DNA of 64,000 bases. Origin: WHSW01 sp963828755. Its GTDB lineage: Bacteria > Actinomycetota > Thermoleophilia > Solirubrobacterales > 70-9. Position numbers and translations under genes: made by a program. Under the pieces are notes generated by a model. That model was given only the letters and a program-made list of their open reading frames with translations, searched no databases and was not told the origin of the DNA. Below are positions 46,492-55,318 of this stretch, one piece after another (the first letter of the stretch is position 1; every line of letters starts with the position of its first letter). Location: the NCBI GenBank assembly GCA_963828755.1, contig CAWHFY010000012.1, positions 1 to 64,000 of the forward strand, read 5' to 3'.

Positions 46492-46968
46492 CTACCCCGA
46501 TGTCTTTTTCCCTGTGAGGGTGATCGTCCCGCCCCAACTGCCGACGAAGCCGACGTTGCAACCCCCGGTCTTGCCCTGGACGCGGAACTGGAACTTGTGC
46601 GTGCCCTCTTTCAGAATGACCTTGAGGTCATCGACGGTCGCCTGCTCGCCGGCATTGACGTAGTCGGTATGGCCGATCGAATCCCCATCGAGCGAGACGA
46701 GCACGCGGGCGGCGCTGCAATGCTCGGCAGCGGCGACGTAACGCAGGCGGCTGATTCGCACCTTCGCGTGTTTGACCTCCACCTTGAGCTTTCTTGCGGG
46801 GTCACAGATCTGGGGAGTCGTGTCGGTCGCGTTGCAGTTGGCGACGAACGATCCGGTCGAATAGCTCACCGCCTGTGGTTTGGCGCTCGCACCGGCCGCC
46901 GTCACGAGTAAGCAGGCCGTGCACGCCAAAGCGGTGGCCTTCGCATGGGTCATCCCTCGCTTGAGCAT
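46492..46968 (-). CDS. Secreted hypothetical protein
   Basis: A 158-residue protein with a signal peptide (KATALACTACLLVTAAGASA). The mature part has four Cys (FVANCNATD, QICDPARK, EHCSAARV, GGCNVGF) and a beta-sandwich-like pattern ending in VGSWGGTITLTGK. Two disulfides are likely. I do not recognise a named family. It lies inside the SnoaL array but on the opposite strand. ATG 46968 is chosen; ATG 46953 would also leave a good signal peptide. Confidence 0.65.
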   Translation of the reverse strand: MLKRGMTHAKATALACTACLLVTAAGASAKPQAVSYSTGSFVANCNATDTTPQICDPARKLKVEVKHAKVRISRLRYVAAAEHCSAARVLVSLDGDSIGHTDYVNAGEQATVDDLKVILKEGTHKFQFRVQGKTGGCNVGFVGSWGGTITLTGKKTSG

Positions 46969-47050
46969 CCTTGCTTCACCCCTTTTCGCGTTGAATGAAT
47001 CCCGGTCTTCGCATCCTATGTCGGGTTGGGTCGATTCGCCGGTGCAGCGT

Positions 47051-47069
47051 CCGCTTTGCACGGAACGCG
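47051..47069. repeat. 19-bp palindromic repeat, copy C
   Basis: CCGCTTTGCACGGAACGCG, identical to copy A except one base in the right arm. It lies about 30 bp before the SnoaL-like gene at 47099, in the divergent region with the secreted protein. Confidence 0.55.
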
Positions 47070-47083
47070 GCACTCTCGTGCGA

Positions 47084-47089
47084 GATACT
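47084..47089 (+). promoter_or_regulatory. GATACT -10 box of a probable leaderless gene
   Basis: GATACT, 9 nt, then GTG TCG CAG GAG at 47099. The same layout as at 46043. Confidence 0.55.
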
Positions 47090-47098
47090 GAGCGGACC

Positions 47099-47539
47099 GT
47101 GTCGCAGGAGAATGTGAAACTCGTGCGCAGTCTGTACGAGTCGGGGCTGATCGATCGCGATCCCGAGGAGCTCCTTGAACTCGCAACCCCCGACGTCGAA
47201 TACGTCAATCCTCCCTATGCAGTCGAACCGGGGGTGCGCCGCGGGCTCGTCGCGGTCGCGCGGGCGATGCGCCGCTTCGCTGAACCCTGGGAGGAATCCC
47301 GGCACGAGCTGCGGGAGCTGTACGACCGTGGGGATGTGGTCGTCGCCGCCGTCCGCTGGCACATTCGCAGCCGTGAGAGTGAGCGGGAGCTCGTCAACGT
47401 AGAGGCACACACCTGGACCCTTCGCGCGGGCCGGATCGCGCGCTTTGAGTGGGGGCAGGACCTCGCGAAGGCGCTTGAGGCCGCCGGCGCCTCGGGATTC
47501 GCGCACGCCCCCGAGACCTCCCGAGAAGGGATCGACTGA
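47099..47539 (+). CDS. NTF2/SnoaL-like protein, paralogue 2
   Basis: A 146-residue protein starting with GTG (VSQENVKLVRSLYESGLIDR). It has the SnoaL fold features ATPDVEYVNPPYAVEPGVRRG and a C-terminal LAKALEAAGASG followed by ~15 extra residues. The open frame extends upstream, but the conserved SQENV start and the GATACT box 9 nt ahead fix the GTG. Role unknown. Confidence 0.78.
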   Translation: MSQENVKLVRSLYESGLIDRDPEELLELATPDVEYVNPPYAVEPGVRRGLVAVARAMRRFAEPWEESRHELRELYDRGDVVVAAVRWHIRSRESERELVNVEAHTWTLRAGRIARFEWGQDLAKALEAAGASGFAHAPETSREGID

Positions 47540-47605
47540 GCAGACGCCGCTAGGCGTACGCGGCGTCGACGCATCTCGGCCCGCGCCCGGAGGAGCGCAA
47601 GGCGA

Positions 47606-47611
47606 GATACT
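47606..47611 (+). promoter_or_regulatory. GATACT -10 box of a probable leaderless gene
   Basis: GGCGAGATACTG context; GATACT lies 8 nt before the ATG at 47620. Third instance of the element in the array. Confidence 0.55.
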
Positions 47612-47619
47612 GGTCGTCG

Positions 47620-48018
47620 ATGTCGCAGGACAACGTCGAATTCCTTCGCGACGGATACGCGCGATTCAACGCCGGCGAGAAAACGGCCGAGCTCTGGTTC
47701 TGGCTTCCGGATGCCGAGTACCACGTGGCGCGCGAAGACCCGGACGCCGCTGTCCACCGCGGAATCGACGCGATTCGCGGGCAGTTCGCCAGTTGGATCG
47801 ATGCATATCCCGATCTCAGAATCGAGATCCTGGAGGCGAAGGACAGCGGAGACCAGGTCTTTCTATGGGTGCGCTTTACGGGACACGGCGCCGCGAGCGG
47901 CATCCCGCTCGAGATGGAGCTGGCGCACGTCTATACGGTCCGTGACGGAAGAGCCGCCCGGGTGGTCGAGTACAGGGACCGAAATGAAGCGCTCGAAGCC
48001 GTCGGGCTGTCGGGGTAG
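47620..48018 (+). CDS. NTF2/SnoaL-like protein, paralogue 3
   Basis: A 132-residue SnoaL-like protein (MSQDNVEFLRDGYARFNAGE; YRDRNEALEAVGLSG at the end) with WLPDAEYHVARED and VHRGIDAIRGQFASW in the core. A shared promoter element lies 8 nt upstream. The next paralogue starts 3 bp after its stop, so the two probably form an operon. Confidence 0.8.
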   Translation: MSQDNVEFLRDGYARFNAGEKTAELWFWLPDAEYHVAREDPDAAVHRGIDAIRGQFASWIDAYPDLRIEILEAKDSGDQVFLWVRFTGHGAASGIPLEMELAHVYTVRDGRAARVVEYRDRNEALEAVGLSG

Positions 48019-48021
48019 CCG

Positions 48022-48423
48022 ATGTCGCAGGAGACCGTCGCGATCGCGAGGCAGGCAGTTCAAGCCTTCAATCAACGGGACCTGGTCGCGTTAGAGCAAT
48101 GGTTCACTCCCGACGTCGAATGGGAGCCCGGCGGTCCGGCCGCCGTTGAACGCGCCCTCTACCGAGGCCGCGACCAGGTCTCCAGCGGATTTGCTGCAAC
48201 CTGGGAAGCCTGGGAGGTGTTTCGCATCGAGGAGAGCGAGGTCCGCGATCTGGGTGACTCGGTCGTGTGGCTGGGCCAGGCCCGAATGAAGGGGGGCGCG
48301 AGCCACGTTGACTTCGACCAACCGTTCGCCATCCACTTTCTCGTGCGAGGCGGGAAGATCACGCGGTTTCGCGGCTTTGTCACCTGGCGGGAAGCGCTCG
48401 AAGCCGCGGGGCTGCAGCAGTAG
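48022..48423 (+). CDS. NTF2/SnoaL-like protein, paralogue 4
   Basis: A 133-residue protein (MSQETVAIARQAVQAFNQRD; core WFTPDVEWEPGG, LYRGRDQVSSGF; end WREALEAAGLQQ). It follows paralogue 3 after only 3 bp with no own GATACT box, so it depends on the upstream promoter. A DVEWEPGG/R pair is typical of this family. Ligand unknown. Confidence 0.8.
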   Translation: MSQETVAIARQAVQAFNQRDLVALEQWFTPDVEWEPGGPAAVERALYRGRDQVSSGFAATWEAWEVFRIEESEVRDLGDSVVWLGQARMKGGASHVDFDQPFAIHFLVRGGKITRFRGFVTWREALEAAGLQQ

Positions 48424-48445
48424 TTCAGGGCCGACGAGACGCGCA

Positions 48446-48871
48446 ATGTCGCAGGAGAACGTCCAGATCGTGCGAAGGCTCATCGAGGCATGGAGCGCGC
48501 ACGATCGCGCGGCGATGGCCAGGTGTCTCCATCCAGATGCGGTCTTTCACTCCGCGATCACGAACGTCGTCGGCGAGACGTTCTACGGACGCGATCAGAT
48601 CGTTGGCGTCTTCGATCGCTGGGAGAAGGAATGGTCGGCCATCCGCTGGGAGGTCGACGAATACATCGACGTCGACGAGAGCCGGGTCGTCACTCTCCAC
48701 AGGGTGATTGCGACAGGGCGGGCGAGCGGGGTCGAGACCGTGCGTGATCTCGCCGGGGTGATCGAGGTCCGGGATGGGCTCGTCGTGAGGCAATGGATCT
48801 ACCTCGACCGCACCGAGGCCCTTGAAGCTGCCGGCCTGGCCGAAGAGGGCTTGGACGAGCGACCGCGGTAG
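48446..48871 (+). CDS. NTF2/SnoaL-like protein, paralogue 5
   Basis: A 141-residue protein (MSQENVQIVRRLIEAWSAHD; core CLHPDAVFHSAI, FYGRDQIVGVFDRW; end TEALEAAGLAEEGLDERPR). It follows paralogue 4 after 22 bp without a GATACT box, the third gene of that transcript. Among the five it has the longest charged tail. Confidence 0.8.
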   Translation: MSQENVQIVRRLIEAWSAHDRAAMARCLHPDAVFHSAITNVVGETFYGRDQIVGVFDRWEKEWSAIRWEVDEYIDVDESRVVTLHRVIATGRASGVETVRDLAGVIEVRDGLVVRQWIYLDRTEALEAAGLAEEGLDERPR

Positions 48872-48896
48872 CCAGGGGTACCAACCGGTAGTCCGC

Positions 48897-49697
48897 TCAG
48901 GCCCTGCCGGCCTCCAGCAGGCGACGCAGGAACCTCTGGGTCTCCGGCTCGCGGGGCTCGCCGAGCACCTGCTCGGGCGGGCCGATCTCGATCAGCTTCC
49001 CCTCGTGCAGGAAGCCGACTCGGTCGGCGACCTCGCGGGCAAAGCCCATCTCGTGGGTGGCGATCAGCATCGTCACCCCCTCCGACTTCAGCGCTCTGAC
49101 GGTGTCGAGCACCTCGCCGACCAGCTCCGGGTCGAGCGCCGAGGTCACCTCGTCGAGCAGCATCGCCCGCGGTCGCGCGAGGAAGGCCCGCGCCAGCGCG
49201 ACCCGCTGCTGCTGGCCTCCCGAGAGGTCGTCCGGACGGTCGTTCTCGCGCCCCTCGAGCCCCAGCCGGGCGAGCTGCGCCCGCGCCGCCTCCTCGGCCT
49301 GGGCGCGCGGGACGCCGTGACCGCGGTGGCTGCCGAGTACCACGTTCTGGAGCACGGTGAGGTGCGGGAACAGGTTGTACGCCTGGAACACGAGCCCGAG
49401 CCGTCGCCGCACCGAGACCGCATCGACCGACGGGTCGGTGATCACCTCACCGTCGAGGAAGATGTCGCCGTCGTCGATCTCGATCAGCAGGTCCGCGCAG
49501 CGCAGCATCGTCGACTTGCCCGAGCCCGACGCGCCGATCACCGCGACCGCCTCGTGCTCGTGGATCTCGAGGTCGATGCCGTGCAGGACCTTGCGCTCGC
49601 CGAACGCCTTGGTGACGCCGCGAAACTCGAGCACCGGCGCCCCCTCCGAGGCGTAGCCGAGGTGCGCCGCCGCTGAGGCGCCTGATTCACCGCTCAT
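48897..49697 (-). CDS. Polar amino acid ABC transporter ATP-binding protein
   Basis: A 266-residue ABC ATPase of the GlnQ/HisP type. Walker A is GASGSGKST, the Q-loop VFQAYNLFPHLTVLQNV, signature LSGGQQQRVALARAF, Walker B MLLDEVTSALD and the H-loop IATHEMGFAREVADR. The EVTSALDPELVGEVL stretch is diagnostic for amino acid importers. Its ATG overlaps the permease stop (ATGA) and the substrate-binding gene is just upstream, so the system is complete with one permease. Confidence 0.9.
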   Translation of the reverse strand: MSGESGASAAAHLGYASEGAPVLEFRGVTKAFGERKVLHGIDLEIHEHEAVAVIGASGSGKSTMLRCADLLIEIDDGDIFLDGEVITDPSVDAVSVRRRLGLVFQAYNLFPHLTVLQNVVLGSHRGHGVPRAQAEEAARAQLARLGLEGRENDRPDDLSGGQQQRVALARAFLARPRAMLLDEVTSALDPELVGEVLDTVRALKSEGVTMLIATHEMGFAREVADRVGFLHEGKLIEIGPPEQVLGEPREPETQRFLRRLLEAGRA

Positions 49698-50512
49698 GTC
49701 GCCGCCTCCGTGTAGCCCCACCGCTCGAGCAGGCGCGCCAGCGGGATCGTCACCGCGAGATAGAGGAGCGCAGCGGCGACCATCGGCGTGTAGTTGAAGT
49801 CGGTCGACGCGTCGATCTGCGCGACGCGGAATGCCTCGCCGGAGACCCCGATGATCGCGATCAGGGCGACGTCCTTCTGCAGCGCGATGAAGTCGTTGAG
49901 CAGGGGCGGGCCGACCCTGCGCACGGCCTGCGGCAGGATCACGTACCGCATCGCCTGGCGCTCGGTGAGCCCGATCGCGAGCGCGCCGTCGCGCTGGCCG
50001 GGGTGCACGGAGCGCAGGCCGGCGCGATACACCTCGCTGACGTACGCGCCGTATGAGAGCGCCAGCGCGATCCCGCCGAGCACGACCGGCTCGGTCGGCA
50101 GGCCGCTGAGGTCGAGCGCCGGGATCCCGAAGCCGACCAGGTAGACGAGCAGCACGGTGGGGATGCCGCGGAAGACGTCCGTGTAGATGGTCGCGAGCAA
50201 CCGCACGGGGAACAGGGCCGGGGCTCCGGTGGTCCTGAGCAGCGCCACGACCAGGCCGAGGATCAGCACGACCACCTCGACGATGCAGAACACCCGCACG
50301 TCGAGCCAGAAGGCCTTGAGGATGTCCGGGAACGAGTCCTTGAAGACGTCCGCGTTGAAGAAGGTGTCGCGAACGTCCGGCCACCCGGAGCTGGTCAGGG
50401 TGAGGACCACGAGGCCGCCGATCACGACGACGGTCGAGACGATCGCGATCGCGAACCCGCGGCGGTCCTTGGCGCGCCGCGCCGCCGTCCGCTCGGCGCG
50501 GCGGTCCGCCAT
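49694..50512 (-). CDS. Polar amino acid ABC transporter permease
   Basis: A 272-residue inner membrane protein. A basic cytoplasmic N-terminus is followed by about six TM helices. The EAA-type loop reads GLTERQAMRYVILPQAVRRVGPPLLN, and TIYTDVFRGIPTVLLVYL is the typical HisMQ/GlnP start. As the only permease gene it probably forms a homodimer. It lies between the binding protein (22 bp upstream) and the ATPase (overlapping). Confidence 0.9.
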   Translation of the reverse strand: MADRRAERTAARRAKDRRGFAIAIVSTVVVIGGLVVLTLTSSGWPDVRDTFFNADVFKDSFPDILKAFWLDVRVFCIVEVVVLILGLVVALLRTTGAPALFPVRLLATIYTDVFRGIPTVLLVYLVGFGIPALDLSGLPTEPVVLGGIALALSYGAYVSEVYRAGLRSVHPGQRDGALAIGLTERQAMRYVILPQAVRRVGPPLLNDFIALQKDVALIAIIGVSGEAFRVAQIDASTDFNYTPMVAAALLYLAVTIPLARLLERWGYTEAAT

Positions 50513-50534
50513 CGCTATCCCCCGGCCGCCGGTC

Positions 50535-51413
50535 CTACTGGAGGACCGGGGCCTTGGTGACGTCGCTCATCCACTTCTTCTCGATCGCCGGCAACTCGCC
50601 GGAGCTCTGCAGGTCGGCGATCGCCGCGTTGACGCAGTCGACCAGCGGCGAGTCCTTCTCCAGCAGCGCGCCCCACGTGTCGCCGCCGGGAGCCGCGAAC
50701 TGACCGATCGTGGTGGCCTCCGGGACCTGCGCCGCGGTCAGGTAGAAGGCCGTCGGGACGTCGACGACGACCGCGTCGACCTGGCCATTCTTGAGCGCCG
50801 AGACGACGTCGTTGGAGTTGTCGAACACCTGCGGCTCGTTGGTCGGCTGGATCGTCGCGTTGACTGCGTCGAGGCTCGTGGTCCCGATCTGGACGCCGAT
50901 GTTGGCGTCCGCGAGGTCGGCGAGCGAGGTGGCCGAGGCGAGGCCGGAGTTCTTGAGCACGACCACGGCCTGCTCGGCCTCGTAGTACGGATCGGAGAAG
51001 TCGACCTGCTCCTCGCGCTTCGGCGTGATCGAGATCTGGTTGACGTCGAAGTCGAAGTCCTTCGGGCCGGGGGCGAAGGAGGCGTTGAACGGGACCACCG
51101 TCCACTTCACGTCGGCCGCGTCGAAGCCGAGCTTGTCGGCGATCGCGTAGGCGGTCGCGCTCTCGAAGCCCTCCCCGTTGGTCGGGTCGTCGTCCTCGAA
51201 GTAGGGCGGGTAGGCGGGCTTATCGGTGCCGACCGTCAGCGTCCCGGGGGTCTTCGTCTCCACCGTGTCCGGTGTGCAGTCGCTGAGCGAGACGGTCGCG
51301 GCGCTGGTCGAGTCGCCGGAGGCGCTCGTCGAATCCTCGTCGGAGCCGCATCCTGCGACGACGACGAGCGCGGCGAGCGCGATGGCAAGGAGGGCTATGC
51401 GGATCTTCGACAC
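50535..51413 (-). CDS. Polar amino acid-binding lipoprotein (periplasmic-type, family 3)
   Basis: About 292 residues from GTG 51413. A lipoprotein signal ends in LVVVAGC with an acidic/Ser linker. The binding domain starts LTVGTDKPAYPPYFEDDD and includes ISITPKREEQVDFSDPYYEA, as in family-3 solute-binding proteins for glutamine, glutamate, arginine or similar. The open frame extends 17 codons further, but that part is not signal-like. First gene of the leftward transporter operon. Confidence 0.9.
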   Translation of the reverse strand: MSKIRIALLAIALAALVVVAGCGSDEDSTSASGDSTSAATVSLSDCTPDTVETKTPGTLTVGTDKPAYPPYFEDDDPTNGEGFESATAYAIADKLGFDAADVKWTVVPFNASFAPGPKDFDFDVNQISITPKREEQVDFSDPYYEAEQAVVVLKNSGLASATSLADLADANIGVQIGTTSLDAVNATIQPTNEPQVFDNSNDVVSALKNGQVDAVVVDVPTAFYLTAAQVPEATTIGQFAAPGGDTWGALLEKDSPLVDCVNAAIADLQSSGELPAIEKKWMSDVTKAPVLQ

Positions 51414-51463
51414 GGTGGTCAACCTCTGCTCGGGGGCGTCAATGCGCGAAGATCCTACGCGCA

Positions 51464-52393
51464 ATGGCCAGGTGGACGAGCGAAGAGATCGGAGACCTGA
51501 CTGGGCGCGTCGTCGTGGTGACGGGCGCCAACAGCGGGCTCGGGCTGGTCAGCGCCCGCGAACTGGCCCGCTCCGGGGCCCGCGTCGTGCTCGCCGTACG
51601 CGATTCTCAGAGGGGCGAGTCGGCGCGCACCCTGATCGCCTCGGCGGTCGCCGACGCTGACCTCGACGTGCGCTCGCTCGACCTCGCCAGCCTCGCCTCG
51701 GTGCGCGAGTTCGCGACCGGCGTGGCCGCCGATCACGGGCGCGTCGACATCCTGCTCAACAACGCGGGGGTGATGATGCCGCCGCGAGGTGAGACGGTTG
51801 ACGGCTTCGAGCGCCAGTTCGGCACCAACCACCTCGGGCACTTCGCGCTCACCGGGCTGCTGCTCGACGCGCTCGCCGCGTCAGGCGCCGGGCGCGTGGT
51901 CACCGTCTCGAGCCTCGAACACAAGCTGGGCAGACTCGACTTCGACGACCTGCAGTGGGAGCGCTCGTACTCGCCCCGCCCGGCTTACCAGCGGTCGAAG
52001 TTCGCGAACGCCGTCTTCGGGCTCGAGCTCGACCGCCGCCTGCGGGCGGCCGGCCTGCCGGTGATCAGCGTGCTCGCGCATCCCGGCTACTCGGACACCA
52101 ACCTGCAGAGCACCGGGCCGACCGGGCTGATGAAGGCCGTCCTCGTGGTCGGTAACCGCGTCTTCGCGCAGGACGCCGAGCGCGGCGCGCTGCCGCAGCT
52201 GTACGCCGCGACCGCCGACGGGGTCGAGGGCGGCCAGTTCTTCGGGCCCGACGGCTTGCGGGAGGTCCGCGGCTCGCCGACCGAGGTCGAGCCGGTCGGC
52301 CGCGCCCGCGACCCGGAGACGGGGCGCCGGCTGTGGGACGTCTCCGAGGAGCTCACCGGCGTCGCGTACCTGTCCGAGTCCGTCGCGGCTTGA
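51464..52393 (+). CDS. Short-chain dehydrogenase/reductase
   Basis: A 309-residue SDR with the classical motifs VVVTGANSGLGLVSARE (TGxxxGxG), LLNNAGVMMPP (NNAG), a Ser in TVSSLEHKLG, and catalytic Tyr-Lys in YQRSKFANAVF. The C-terminus resembles the retinol dehydrogenase/WW-oxidoreductase-like SDR group. Its stop overlaps the TTG start of the next flavoprotein gene, so the two are probably an operon. Substrate unknown. Confidence 0.88.
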   Translation: MARWTSEEIGDLTGRVVVVTGANSGLGLVSARELARSGARVVLAVRDSQRGESARTLIASAVADADLDVRSLDLASLASVREFATGVAADHGRVDILLNNAGVMMPPRGETVDGFERQFGTNHLGHFALTGLLLDALAASGAGRVVTVSSLEHKLGRLDFDDLQWERSYSPRPAYQRSKFANAVFGLELDRRLRAAGLPVISVLAHPGYSDTNLQSTGPTGLMKAVLVVGNRVFAQDAERGALPQLYAATADGVEGGQFFGPDGLREVRGSPTEVEPVGRARDPETGRRLWDVSEELTGVAYLSESVAA

Positions 52394-54001
52394 GCACCGG
52401 CGGCGACACCTACTCGGTGCTCGGCCAGGTCGGGCTGCCCGCTCCGGCCGCCGAGCTCGCGGGCCGCGAGTGGGACGCGATCGTGGTCGGTGCCGGGCAC
52501 AACGGGCTCACCGCGGCCGCCTACCTGGCCCGGGCGGGCAAGCGGGTGCTGGTTTGCGAGCGCCGCGACCGCCTGGGCGGCGCGGCGACGCTGGAGCGGC
52601 CGTTCTCGGACCGGCGCTTCGTGGTCAGCCCGTGCGCGTACCTGGTCGGCCTGCTCGACGACGTCGTGATCTCCGAGCTCGAGCTCGAGCGCCACGGCTA
52701 CTCGGTCACCCCGGCCGACCCGAACCTCTGGTGCCCGTTCGATGACGGCAGCTCCTACGCCGGCTTCCTCGACGCGCAGCGCACCGAGGACTACCTGCTG
52801 GCCCAGGGCTTCACCGCCGCCGACATCGCCGGGTTGTCCGAGTTCGGCGCCGTCTTCGACCGGATCCGCGATCTGCTGCGTCGTGGCGCGGACGGCGACA
52901 CTTGGCGCTCGCCGTCCCCCGACCGCGAGCGGATCGAGCGTCTGCTCGGCGACGACGAGGAGCTGATCGGGATCGTGTTCGAGGAGTCGATCGACTCGCT
53001 GCTCGGCCGCTACGTCGACGACCATCGGCTTCGCGATGCGATCGGCTGCCAGGGGACGATCGGGACCTTCGCTGGGCCCAAGGACCCGGGCACGGCGGCG
53101 ATCCGGCTCATGCACCATCAGGGCGACCTCCTCGGCCTCGGCTCGGTCTGGGGCTACGTCGAGGGTGGCCTGGGCCGCGCCTCGTTCGCGATCGCCGACG
53201 CGGCGCTCGAGGCCGGCGCCACGCTCGCCGCCGGCCTCCCCGTGGCCGCGATCGTCCCGGGCGAGGGGGTAGAGCTCGAGTCCGGCGAGCGGATCACGGC
53301 GCCGATCGTGATCTGCAACGCCGACCCGAAACGACTGCTCGGCCTGCTCGACGCGGGCGGGGCGCAGCTGCCGGGCGGCTACCGCGAGCGGCTCGAGGGC
53401 TGGGACGTGAGCTCGCCGGTGATGAAGCTCAACGTTGCGCTGAGCCGGTTTCCGACCTTCCCGGCGGCGCCGGTCGGGCTGGTTCCCGAGCGCGCCCAGG
53501 TGACGATCACCGATGGGATCGACGCTGCCCAGCGGGCGGTCGAGTCGGCCCGGGCGCGGCGTCCCGGCGATCGGCTTCTGCGAGCTCTACTTCCAGTCCG
53601 CCTACGACCGCACCGTGGTCCCCGACGGCCACGAGGTGATGAGCGTCTTCTGCCAGTTCGTCCCCTACGAGCTCGCCGAGGGCGACTGGGACTCGCGGCG
53701 CGACGAGATCGCGGCGATGGCGCTCGACGCGATCGAGGCCCGCGCGCCCGACCTGCGCGACTGCATCGAAGAGCTCCAGGTGATGGGGCCGCCGGACATC
53801 GAGCAGCGGATCGGCCTGAGTGGCGGCCACATCTTTCAGGGTCAGGTCCTGCCGAGCCAGATGTGGGATCGCCGGCTCGAGGCCCGCACGCCGCTCCACG
53901 GCCTCTACCTCTGCGGCGCCGCGACCCACCCGGGTGGCTCGGTGATCGCCCTGAACGGCCGCATCGCCGCGGGCGAGGCGCTGGGCGCCGAGCCGGGCTG
54001 A
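52390..54001 (+). CDS. PYROXD2/phytoene dehydrogenase-like FAD oxidoreductase (one frame break)
   Basis: About 537 residues when joined. The FAD motif is AIVVGAGHNGLTAAAYLARAG followed by VLVCERRDRLGGAA; the family's CQGTIGTFAGPKDPGTA and GGLGRASFAIADAALEAGA motifs and the C-terminal YLCGAATHPGGSVIALNGR complete it. The TTG start 52390 overlaps the SDR stop. A frame shift near 53560 sits in a GC-rich run; beyond it PAIGFCELYFQSAYDRTVV continues the protein. Members of this class are amine or carotenoid oxidases/desaturases with unclear substrates. Confidence 0.87.
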
Positions 54002-54151
54002 GCGCGCCGGGCCGGACAGTTCGCCCGCAGCGCGAACGCTGCGCATCCAGCCCCGGTTTCCGGGCAATCGCCCGGACAGCTCGCCGAGCGGCGCGTGTCC
54101 GGGCTTTCGGCCCGCAACCCCGGTTCGCCCGCGCCGCATTACCTTGCGTCC

Positions 54152-55307
54152 ATGCGCCGCCTGTTCCCGCTCGTCGCCGCGGTGATCCTCGTCGACACGA
54201 TGTTCTACGCGGCGATCACGCCGCTGCTTCCCGAGTACGCGAACGAGCACGGGCTGACGAAGACGGCCGCGGGGGTCCTGAGCGCCGCCTACGCCGCCGG
54301 GACCCTGATCGCGGCGCTTCCATCGGGCTTCCTCGCCGCCCGGATCGGCTTTCGCTCGACGATGCTGGTCGGGCTCTTCCTCCTCGGCACCTCGAGCGTC
54401 GTCTTCGCCTTCGCCACCGACGATCGTCGTCCTCGACCTCGCTCGCTTCGCCGAGGGCGTCGGCGGGGCCTGCGCCTGGACCGGCGGACTCGCCTGGCTG
54501 CTGGCCGCGGCGCCGCTGGAGCGCCGCGGGGAGATGATCGGCGCCGCGCTGGCCGCGGCGATCTTCGGGATCCTGCTCGGCCCGGTGATCGGCGGGATCG
54601 CCACCGTCACCGGCCCCGAGGTGGTCTTCTGCGCCGTCGGCGTGATCGCCGCGGTGCTCGCGGCGTGGGTGCTCGCCACCCCGGCGATCAGGCCGAGCGG
54701 GGTGCCGAGCGTGCGCCGCGTAGCGGCGGCGATCATGGGCGCGCCGGTGCTGTTCGCGTTCTGGCTCGTCGTCCTGCCGTCGGTCCTCTCGGGCGCCTTC
54801 GACGTGCTGATCCCGCTGCGGATGGACAGCTTCGGCGCCTCCGGGATCGCGGTCGGCGCCGCCTTCTTCATCGCGGCGGCGATCGAGGCGTTCACGGCGC
54901 CGGCGATCGGCCGCGTCTCGGATCGCCGTGGGCGGATGGCCCCCATCCTGGCCGGCCTGGTTGCGGCGCCGATCGCGGCGCTGATCCTGCCGGTGCCGGG
55001 GTCGACCGTCGTCCTCGCGGTCGCCCTGGTGGCGGTCGTGCTCGCGATGAGCCTGATCTGGACCCCGGCGATGGCGCTGCTCTCCGACAACGCGGAGGCG
55101 GCCGGGCTCGACCTCGCGTTCGCCAGCGCCCTGGTGAGCCTCGCCTGGGCGGGCGGACAGGTGATCGGCGGCTCGGCGCTGGCCGGGCTCGCCGACGCGA
55201 CCGCCGACGCCTGGGCCTACGCGTTGATCGCCGCGCTGTTCGCGCTCACCCTGAGCGCGGTGGCGCTCCGCCGGCGCGACCGGGTGCCGGTGGGGGCGGG
55301 CGGGTAG
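54152..55307 (+). CDS. MFS transporter (one frame break)
   Basis: About 385 residues with 12 predicted TM helices. The start (MRRLFPLVAAVILVDTMFYA) leads to the typical inner loop PSGFLAARIGFRSTMLVG. A frame shift near 54425 (one extra G) is followed by IVVLDLARFAEGVGGACAWTG and the second half (RVSDRRGRMAPILAGL). It resembles drug/metabolite exporters. It is followed after 11 bp by an APC permease, so they may be co-transcribed. Confidence 0.85.
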
Positions 55308-55318
55308 CGGAGCCTCGG

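Noticed and set aside
54002..54151. Possible small gene in the 150 bp before the MFS gene
   Set aside because: Only short GC-rich partial repeats around ccggacag; no start with a ribosome site and no coding pattern.
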